64,000 nucleotides of DNA, from assembly GCF_028687635.1 (NCBI RefSeq), contig NZ_JAQTZS010000001.1, positions 1-64,000 of the forward strand. Direction: 5' to 3'. Made by a program: the position numbers and the translations under genes. This document shows positions 57,377 to 64,000 of the stretch, in pieces. Each line of letters opens with the position of its first letter. Position 1 is the stretch's first letter. Origin of the DNA: Malikia sp. GTDB lineage: Bacteria > Pseudomonadota > Gammaproteobacteria > Burkholderiales > Burkholderiaceae_C. The notes below the pieces were generated by a model that was not told the DNA's origin, ran no database searches, and saw nothing but the letters and a program-made list of their open reading frames with translations.

Positions 57377-58015
57377 TCACCAGCGCTTGCCGGACTGGCT
57401 CTCCAGCATCGGCTTGATGCGAGCCGATATCGCCTCGCGGGCGCGGAAGATCCGCGACCGCACCGTGCCGATCGGGCAAGCCAGCGCCTGCGCGATGGCC
57501 TCGTAACTCAAGCCATCGATCTCGCGCAGCGTGATGGCCTGGCGCAGTTCGGCGGGCAGGCCATCCATGGCTTCGTTGACCGCCTGGGCGATTTCCTTGC
57601 TCGCGAGCACGGCCTCCGGGGTTTCGGCGTCGACGGCTTGCAGGATTAGGTCGCGTTCAGCGCCAGAAGTTTCATCGTCCTCGCCCGATTCGAGCGCAGT
57701 CATGCTGATGACAGGATCGCGCCGGAGGTCGGCGAGCTGCTTCTTGGCGGTATTGACCGCGATCCGGTAGAGCCAGGTGTAGAAGGCCGACTCGCCGCGA
57801 AACTGGGCCAGCGCCCGGTAGGCGCGGATGAAGGTCTCCTGCGCGACATCCTCCACCAGACCGGGATCGCGCACCAGGCGGCCGATCAGGCGTTCGACCC
57901 GGCGCTGGTACTTGAGCACGAGCAGCTCGAAGGCCCGCATCTCGCCGGCCAGCGTGCGCTGGACCAGCAGCAGGTCGCTGCCTGCGGATGGGGTATTGGA
58001 CGCATGCCGGCTCAT
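57377..58015 (-). CDS. rpoE: RNA polymerase sigma-E factor RpoE (AlgU)
   Basis: A 212-residue ECF sigma factor for envelope stress. Region 2 has FELLVLKYQRRVERLIGRLV, DVAQETFIRAYRAL and FYTWLYRIAVNTAKK. Region 4 has LPAELRQAITLREIDGLSYEAIAQ and GTVRSRIFRAREAI. ATG 58015 (MSRHASNTPSAGSD) is used. First gene of rpoE-rseA-mucD. Confidence 0.96.
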   Translation of the reverse strand: MSRHASNTPSAGSDLLLVQRTLAGEMRAFELLVLKYQRRVERLIGRLVRDPGLVEDVAQETFIRAYRALAQFRGESAFYTWLYRIAVNTAKKQLADLRRDPVISMTALESGEDDETSGAERDLILQAVDAETPEAVLASKEIAQAVNEAMDGLPAELRQAITLREIDGLSYEAIAQALACPIGTVRSRIFRAREAISARIKPMLESQSGKRW

Positions 58016-58082
58016 CGGGCTGACTCTAGCGGGCAAACCCGGACGGCGCAAGCCACGGCGGCCGAATCGATCCGGCCAGGGT

Positions 58083-58595
58083 TCAGCGCGACCGACGGCT
58101 GGCGCGACGGCCAGCCTCGCGCCAAGCCACCAGCGCGACGCGCAGCGCGGGCCAGTCGTCCGGTGCGCTGTCACGCGCCAGCCAGACCCACCAGCTCAGG
58201 CCAGCGGCATTGCGCAGCTGCAGCAGCACATGGTGCTGCAGGTCGATGGCCCAGTTCAACCCGGCCAGCTCGGTGCCCTGGCGGTAGGCCTCGCTGCACC
58301 AGATCCAGCGCCCCGGCAGCGGGTCGGGCAAATTTGGATCGCCCGCCACTCGCGGCGGCGCGGGGTCCCAGCGCAGCCGGCCCTGGAGCGGGCTGCGCGC
58401 GCGCCAATGCGTGGCCAGCCCGAGCAGCAAGCCGAGCAGGCCGGAGAACCACCAGGCGCCGGGCAGCGCTGCCCCCTGGAGCGAGAGCCACCAGGCCAGC
58501 TGCGTCGCGATCCAGGCCAGCGCCAGCCCCCACTCGAAACGGAGCTGCAAAGCAGAACGCCCCGCCGGGTATTCCACCGAGGGGGCGCTGTGCAT
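58083..58595 (-). CDS. Membrane protein of unknown function between fabF and rpoE
   Basis: A 170-residue protein with two adjacent membrane segments (about 24-42 and 47-63) and a cytoplasmic C-terminal domain rich in Trp (GRWIWCSEAYRQ, LSWWVWLARD). The pattern recalls YgfX/CptA-like small membrane proteins, but the match is by layout only. Fifteen nt behind fabF on the same strand. Confidence 0.72.
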   Translation of the reverse strand: MHSAPSVEYPAGRSALQLRFEWGLALAWIATQLAWWLSLQGAALPGAWWFSGLLGLLLGLATHWRARSPLQGRLRWDPAPPRVAGDPNLPDPLPGRWIWCSEAYRQGTELAGLNWAIDLQHHVLLQLRNAAGLSWWVWLARDSAPDDWPALRVALVAWREAGRRASRRSR

Positions 58596-58609
58596 GGCTC
58601 AGGGCGAAA

Positions 58610-59854
58610 TCAGACGCGCTTGAACACCAGCGAACCGTTGGTGCCGCCGAAGCCGAAGTTGTTCTTCAGCGCATAGTCGATCTTCATCTCGCGCGCCTGG
58701 TTGGCGCAGTAATCCAGGTCACACTCGGGGTCCTGGTTGAAGATATTGATCGTCGGCGGGCTGATCTGGTGGTGCAGCGCCAGCACCGTGAAGATGCTTT
58801 CGATGCCGCCGGCGCCGCCCAGCAGGTGACCCGTCATCGACTTGGTCGAGTTCACGACGATCTTCCTGGCGTGGTCGCCCAGCGCCGCCTTGATCGCGTT
58901 GGTCTCGTTGATGTCGCCCAACGGGGTCGAGGTGCCGTGCGCGTTCAGGTACTGGATCTGCTCGGCATTGACGCCGGCATTGCGCAGCGCGTTGAGCATG
59001 GCGCGACGCGGGCCGTCCATGTTCGGCGCCGTCATGTGGCCGGCGTCGGCGCTCATGCCGTAGCCCAGCAGCTCGGCGTAGATCTTGGCGCCGCGCGCCT
59101 TGGCGTGCTCGTACTCTTCCAGCACCATCACGCCAGCGCCCTCGCCCAGCACGAAACCGTCGCGGTCCTTGTCCCAGGGACGGGACGCGGTCTTGGGATC
59201 GTCGTTGCGGGTCGACAAGGCGCGCATGGCCGCGAAGCCACCCACGCCCAGCGGCGACACCGTGGCTTCGGAGCCGCCGGCGACCACCACGTCGGCGTCG
59301 CCGTATTCGATCATGCGACCGGCCTCGCCAATGCAGTGCAGGCCGGTGGTGCAGGCGGTGACCACGGCGAGGTTCGGCCCCTTGAAGCCGAAACGCATGG
59401 ACACATGGCCCGCGATCATGTTGATGATCGAGGCCGGGACGAAGAAAGGCGAGATGCGGCGCGGGCCGCGGCTCACCAGTTCGTCACGGGTGTTCTCGAT
59501 CAGGGGCAAGCCGCCGATGCCCGAGCCGATCACGCAACCGATGCGCGTGGCCTCTTCCTCACCCAGCGCGTCGCCCGTGGGCAGACCGGCATCGGCGACG
59601 GCCTGAGCGGCCGCGACAATGCCGTAGTGGATGAAGCTGTCCATCGTCCGCGCTTCCTTGGCGCTGATGTAGGACTCCAGGTCAAAGCCCTTGACCTCAC
59701 CCGCGATCTTGCAGGCAAAGTTGCTGGTATCGAACTTGGTGATCAAATCGATGCCGGACTGACCAGCGAGCAGGTTGGCCCAAGCTGCCTCCACCGTGTT
59801 ACCCACGGGGGAGAGACAGCCCAGACCGGTCACGACGACACGGCGGCGACTCAT
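58610..59854 (-). CDS. fabF: 3-oxoacyl-[ACP] synthase II
   Basis: A 414-residue condensing enzyme of fatty-acid elongation. The catalytic Cys is in TACTTGLH, the two His in [11 protein letters not shown] and [33 protein letters not shown] starts it. Six nt after acpP. Confidence 0.98.
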   Translation of the reverse strand: MSRRRVVVTGLGCLSPVGNTVEAAWANLLAGQSGIDLITKFDTSNFACKIAGEVKGFDLESYISAKEARTMDSFIHYGIVAAAQAVADAGLPTGDALGEEEATRIGCVIGSGIGGLPLIENTRDELVSRGPRRISPFFVPASIINMIAGHVSMRFGFKGPNLAVVTACTTGLHCIGEAGRMIEYGDADVVVAGGSEATVSPLGVGGFAAMRALSTRNDDPKTASRPWDKDRDGFVLGEGAGVMVLEEYEHAKARGAKIYAELLGYGMSADAGHMTAPNMDGPRRAMLNALRNAGVNAEQIQYLNAHGTSTPLGDINETNAIKAALGDHARKIVVNSTKSMTGHLLGGAGGIESIFTVLALHHQISPPTINIFNQDPECDLDYCANQAREMKIDYALKNNFGFGGTNGSLVFKRV

Positions 59855-59860
59855 GGATAC

Positions 59861-60214
<354 letters not shown>

Positions 60215-60240
60215 TTATCCGATTCGGGATCAGGCGCCCG

Positions 60241-60990
60241 TCAGGCCATGAACATGCCGCCGTTGACATGCAATTCCTGGCCCGTGACATAGCCCGCGCG
60301 CGGGCTGGCGAGGAAGGCCACGGCATGCGCGACATCGGCCGGCTTGCCCAGGTGTCCGAGCGGAATCTGGTTGAGCAGCGCCTGCTGCTGCGCCTCGGGC
60401 AGCGAGCCGGTCATGTCGGTCTCGATGAAGCCGGGGGCCACGCAGTTGACGGTGATGTTGCGGCTGCCGAGCTCGCGCGCCAGCGCCCGCGTCATGCCGG
60501 CGACGCCAGCCTTGGCGGCGGCGTAGTTGGCCTGACCCGCGTTGCCCGAGGCGCCCACCACGCTGGTGATGCTGATGATGCGGCCATAGCGCTGCTTCAT
60601 CATCGGACGGATCACGGCGCGGCTCATGCGAAAGACGGCCTTGAGGTTGGTGTCGAGCACCGCGTCCCAATCCTCGTCCTTCAGGCGCATGGCCAGGGTG
60701 TCGCGCGTGATGCCGGCGTTGTTGACCAGCACCTGCAAGCCGCCCTGCTCCTTGACGATGGCGTCGATCAGTGCCTCGCCAGCGGCGACATCGTTGACGT
60801 TGAGGTTGGCGCCACGGCAGCCCGGGAAGGCGGCCAGGGCGGTACCGATCTTGGCCGCGCCCTCGTCCGAGGTGGCGGTGCCGATGACCTGGTAGCCCTG
60901 GCGGGCCAGTTCGAGCGCGATCGCCGCGCCGATGCCGCGCGAAGCGCCCGTGACCAGTGCGACCTGGGCCTTGTTTTGGTGTTCAGACAT
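60241..60990 (-). CDS. fabG: 3-oxoacyl-[ACP] reductase
   Basis: A 249-residue SDR enzyme. The NADPH motif is GASRGIG (about 17-23), the catalytic Ser in SITSVVGASG, and YxxxK in ANYAAAKAG. ATG 60990 lies 5 nt after AAGGAG; a GTG two codons upstream is also possible. Ten nt after fabD. Confidence 0.97.
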   Translation of the reverse strand: MSEHQNKAQVALVTGASRGIGAAIALELARQGYQVIGTATSDEGAAKIGTALAAFPGCRGANLNVNDVAAGEALIDAIVKEQGGLQVLVNNAGITRDTLAMRLKDEDWDAVLDTNLKAVFRMSRAVIRPMMKQRYGRIISITSVVGASGNAGQANYAAAKAGVAGMTRALARELGSRNITVNCVAPGFIETDMTGSLPEAQQQALLNQIPLGHLGKPADVAHAVAFLASPRAGYVTGQELHVNGGMFMA

Positions 60991-61000
60991 GTTCACTCCT

Positions 61001-61951
61001 TCAGGCCAGCAGGGCCTTGACTTCGGCCAGCGTGACCGGGTCGTTGATGGCGGCGGCGACCAGTTCGGCGTCGATGCGCTTGACCATGCCGGTCAGCGCC
61101 TTGCCGGGACCGCATTCGATGATGTGGCTGATGCCATGGGCTTTCAGCGCGCGCACGGTCTCGACCCAGCGCACCGGGCCGAAGGCCTGGCGGTACAGCG
61201 CATCGCGGATGCGCTCGACCTCGGTCTCGACCGCGACGTCGATGTTGTTGAGCACCGGAATCTGCGGCAGCGCAAAGGCCGTCTCGGCCAGCTTCTGCTT
61301 CAAGCGCTCGGCTGCCGGCTTCATCAGGCTGGAGTGGAACGGCGCCGAGACCGGCAGCGACAGCGCGCGCTTGGCGCCCTTGGCTTTGAGCACCTCGCAG
61401 GCCTTCTCGACCGCGGCCTTGCTGCCGGCGATCACGGTCTGCGCCGCGTCGTTGAAGTTGACGGCCTCGACCACCTCGCCGCTGTCGGCGGTGAACAGGG
61501 CCTGCGCCTCGGCGCAACCGAGCTTGACCGCCTCGGGGTCCAGGCCCAGGATGGCCGCCATGGCGCCGGCGCCGACCGGCACCGCGTCCTGCATGGCCTG
61601 GGCGCGAAAGCGCACCAGCGGCGCGGCCTGGGCCAGCGTCAGCGAGCCGGCGGCGACCAGCGCCGAATATTCGCCCAGCGAGTGGCCGGCGACCGCGGCC
61701 GGCGGCGCGCCGCCCTCGGCCTGCCAGACGCGCCAGGCGGCGACCGCGCCGACCAGCATGACCGGCTGGGTGTTGGTGGTCAGCGCCAGCGCTTCCTTGG
61801 GGCCGGCGTGGATCAGCTGGCCGATGTCCTCGCCGAGCGCGTCGGAGGCTTCCTGGAGCGTCTCGCGCACGACGGGGTGATCGCCCCAGGCGTCGAGCAT
61901 GCCGACCGACTGGGAACCCTGGCCGGGGAAAACGAATGCGAATTGACTCAT
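61001..61951 (-). CDS. fabD: Malonyl-CoA:ACP transacylase
   Basis: A 316-residue transferase loading malonyl onto AcpP. MSQFAFVFPGQGSQSVG starts it. Active Ser91 is in GHSLGEYSALVA, and the partner His is in APFHSSLM. ATG 61951 is 29 nt after fabH. The frame is open further upstream, inside fabH. Confidence 0.97.
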   Translation of the reverse strand: MSQFAFVFPGQGSQSVGMLDAWGDHPVVRETLQEASDALGEDIGQLIHAGPKEALALTTNTQPVMLVGAVAAWRVWQAEGGAPPAAVAGHSLGEYSALVAAGSLTLAQAAPLVRFRAQAMQDAVPVGAGAMAAILGLDPEAVKLGCAEAQALFTADSGEVVEAVNFNDAAQTVIAGSKAAVEKACEVLKAKGAKRALSLPVSAPFHSSLMKPAAERLKQKLAETAFALPQIPVLNNIDVAVETEVERIRDALYRQAFGPVRWVETVRALKAHGISHIIECGPGKALTGMVKRIDAELVAAAINDPVTLAEVKALLA

Positions 61952-61980
61952 GTTGGCTTTCTGTACGGTCTTGTCTTTTT

Positions 61981-63000
61981 TCACAGACGCAGCAGCACCG
62001 CACCCCAGGTGAAGCCGCCGCCCACCCCTTCGAGCATGGCGGTCTGGCCGGGCTGGAGGCGACCGCTGCGCACGCCCTCGTCGAGCGCGAGCGGGATCGA
62101 GGCGGCCGAGGTGTTGCCATGCTGGTCGACCGTCACGATCACCTTGTCCATCGACAGCTTGAGCTTGCGCGCCGTGCTCTGGATGATGCGCAGGTTGGCC
62201 TGGTGCGGCACCAGCCAGTCGACGTCGGCCTCGGTCTGGCCGGCCTTGGCCAGCGCGGCCTTGGCGGCGCTCTCCAGCAGGCCGACCGCGAGCTTGAACA
62301 CGGCCTGGCCGTCCATCTTGAGCAGCGGGTCGCCCAGCACCTGACCGCCGCTGACGGTGCCCGGCACGCACAGGATGCCGGTGTGGCGGCCATCGGCGTG
62401 AATGTCGCTGGCCAGCACGCCCGGGCCGCTGCCGTCATGTTCGGCCACTTCGAGCACCACGGCGCCGGCGCCGTCGCCAAACAGCACGCAGGTGGTGCGG
62501 TCGTTGAAGTCCAGGATGCGCGAGAACACCTCGGCGCCCACCACCAGCGCGCGGGTCGCGGCGCCGGTCTGGATCATCGCGTCGGCAATGGTCAGCGCGT
62601 AGATGAAGCCGCTGCAGACCGCCTGCACATCGAAGGCGGCGCCGCCGGCCGCGCCAGGCTGGCCCTGCGCCTGCGCTGCCTCGGTCAGCTTGCGCTGCAG
62701 GATGGACGCGGTCGAGGGAAAGACCATGTCGGGGGTCGAGGTCGCGACGATGATCAGGTCGATGTCGCTGATCTGGCAGCCAGCGGCCTCGATCGCCTTC
62801 AGACTGGCCTGCAAGCCGAGGTCGCTGGCATTGACGCCCTCGTCGGCGTAATGGCGGGCACGGATGCCGGTGCGGGCGACGATCCAGTCGTCGCTGGTCT
62901 CGATGCCGCGCTCGGCCAGCAGGCCGACCATGTCGGCGTTCGTCAGTCGGCGCGGCGGCAGGCAGCTGCCGGTACCGGTAATGCGGGAATAGCGTCTCAT
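61981..63000 (-). CDS. fabH: 3-oxoacyl-[ACP] synthase III
   Basis: A 339-residue enzyme starting fatty-acid synthesis from acetyl-CoA. The catalytic triad is Cys129 (QAVCSGF), His in VPHQANLRI and Asn in QHGNTSAAS. There is a short Gln/Ala/Gly-rich insertion (about 108-121) ahead of the active-site Cys. Confidence 0.97.
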   Translation of the reverse strand: MRRYSRITGTGSCLPPRRLTNADMVGLLAERGIETSDDWIVARTGIRARHYADEGVNASDLGLQASLKAIEAAGCQISDIDLIIVATSTPDMVFPSTASILQRKLTEAAQAQGQPGAAGGAAFDVQAVCSGFIYALTIADAMIQTGAATRALVVGAEVFSRILDFNDRTTCVLFGDGAGAVVLEVAEHDGSGPGVLASDIHADGRHTGILCVPGTVSGGQVLGDPLLKMDGQAVFKLAVGLLESAAKAALAKAGQTEADVDWLVPHQANLRIIQSTARKLKLSMDKVIVTVDQHGNTSAASIPLALDEGVRSGRLQPGQTAMLEGVGGGFTWGAVLLRL

Positions 63001-63041
63001 GTTCGGTCTGGGTTGGTCTGGCCCGGGACGCCAGCAGCGTT

Positions 63042-64000
63042 TCAGGCTGTGGCGGCCACCATCAGCGGTGCCGCATGGGCGATGCGCGCCTTCACGTTGT
63101 CGAGCAACTGATTGTGGGCAGCATCATACGCGCGCGCCAGCGCCTGCTCGAAGGCGAAGGCGTCGGCCGAACCATGGCTCTTGAACACCAGGCCGCGCAG
63201 GCCGAGCAGCGCCGCGCCGTTGTAGCGCCGGTGATCCACCCGGCGCTTGAAGGCCGCCAGCACCGGATAGGCCACGATGGCGGCCATCTTCGTCAGGATA
63301 TTGCGGCCGAACGCCTGCTTGATCAAGGTGCTGACCATGCTGGCCAGACCCTCGCTGCTCTTGAGCGCGACGTTGCCGACGAAGCCGTCGCAGACCACCA
63401 GGTCGACCACGCCCTTGAAGATGTCGTTGCCCTCGACGTTGCCCTGGAAGTTGAGGTCGCCATTGGCGGCGGCGGCGCGCAGCAAGGCGCCGGCCCGCTT
63501 GATGACCTCGTTACCCTTGATCGCCTCCTCGCCGATGTTGAGCAGGCCGACCGTGGGCGACTCCTTGCCACTGATCGCGACCACCAGGGCCGAACCCATG
63601 ACGGCGAACTGCAGCAGGTGCTCGGCCGTGCAATCGACGTTGGCGCCGAGGTCGAGCATGGTGGTCGCGCCGCCGGTGACGTTGGGCATCTGGCCCGCGA
63701 TCGCCGGCCGGTCGATGCCATCGAGCGTCTTGAGCACGAAGCGCGCGATCGCCATCAAGGCCCCCGTGTTGCCGGCCGAGACCGCGGCCTGGGCGGCGCC
63801 GTCCTTGACCTGCGTGATGGCGACGCGCATCGACGAATCGCGCTTGCGCCGCAACGCCACCTCCAGCGGGTCGTCCATCGTGACAACCTCGCTGGCGGCG
63901 ATGACCTGGATGCGGGCCTGGTCCATGGCCGCCGGCAGCTTGGCCAGGGCCTCGGGCAGACCGACCAGCAGCAGACGGGCGTCCGGGTGCGAGGCAAGAA
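63042..64000 (-). CDS. plsX: Phosphate acyltransferase PlsX (5' end outside window)
   Basis: At least 318 residues are in the window and the frame is open at its edge ([16 protein letters not shown]). PlsX makes acyl-phosphate from acyl-ACP for phospholipid synthesis. Family features are [32 protein letters not shown] and [17 protein letters not shown]. Forms the start of plsX-fabHDG-acpP-fabF. Confidence 0.95.
   Translation of the reverse strand, partial: LASHPDARLLLVGLPEALAKLPAAMDQARIQVIAASEVVTMDDPLEVALRRKRDSSMRVAITQVKDGAAQAAVSAGNTGALMAIARFVLKTLDGIDRPAIAGQMPNVTGGATTMLDLGANVDCTAEHLLQFAVMGSALVVAISGKESPTVGLLNIGEEAIKGNEVIKRAGALLRAAAANGDLNFQGNVEGNDIFKGVVDLVVCDGFVGNVALKSSEGLASMVSTLIKQAFGRNILTKMAAIVAYPVLAAFKRRVDHRRYNGAALLGLRGLVFKSHGSADAFAFEQALARAYDAAHNQLLDNVKARIAHAAPLMVAATA

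Overview
The window is a high-G+C chromosomal segment from a betaproteobacterium of the order Burkholderiales. The evidence is gene order: lepA-lepB-DUF4845-rnc-era-recO-pdxJ-acpS-nagZ, leuCDB-asd-fimV-truA-trpF-trpB-trpA-accD, the TCA block acnB/citE-like/mdh/gntR/sdhCDAB/sdhE/gltA, and plsX-fabHDG-acpP-fabF-rpoE-rseA-mucD. A two-component lipoprotein exporter (LolC/LolD), a high-potential iron-sulfur protein and an H-NS paralogue also fit. The genus cannot be fixed from the sequence alone. Nearly all of it is housekeeping DNA with tight operons and many 4-14 nt overlaps.

Layout. 1-7 kb: 3' end of a class I fumarase, a DUF6806-like protein, tRNA-Leu(UAA), the GTPase YlqF, then two unrelated tnpB genes in tandem, then a HAD phosphatase, H-NS and RluC on the minus strand. 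7-13.7 kb: RNase E with a leader of about 0.5 kb, a hemerythrin, HiPIP, LolD/LolC. 13.8-20.7 kb: RpfE-like protein, RecJ, RluA, an EamA transporter, and ScoAB diverging from a PAS-LuxR regulator across a 26-bp palindrome. 20.9-32.2 kb: the TCA supercluster. 32.4-45.1 kb: leucine, aspartate-semialdehyde and tryptophan genes with FimV, TruA and AccD, interrupted by an IscB element placed exactly between truA and trpF. 45.2-48.9 kb: small lipoprotein, NagZ, a DUF262/DUF1524 (GmrSD-like) gene, AcpS. 48.9-58 kb: PdxJ, RecO, Era, Rnc, LepB, LepA, MucD, a short RseA and RpoE. 58-64 kb: fatty-acid synthesis genes and the 3' part of plsX.

The accessory content is concentrated on RNA-guided nucleases and defence. 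There are three IS200/IS605-type RNA-guided nuclease genes (two tnpB, one iscB) with no tnpA, plus one GmrSD-like candidate type IV restriction gene. The IscB element has a recognisable upstream omegaRNA region and all RuvC/HNH catalytic residues. Its predicted guide would be copied from the last codons of truA, it supplies the truA stop codon, and its own stop codon overlaps the trpF start. tnpB copy 1 carries an in-frame TAA. tnpB copy 2 lacks the canonical RuvC-II glutamate but has nearby alternative glutamates.

Other departures from expectation are a sigma-E anti-sigma factor reduced to its cytoplasmic domain with no rseB gene, a FimV without an evident LysM motif, and several clean palindromic operator candidates. 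All family assignments come from reading the translations by eye; no database search was run.
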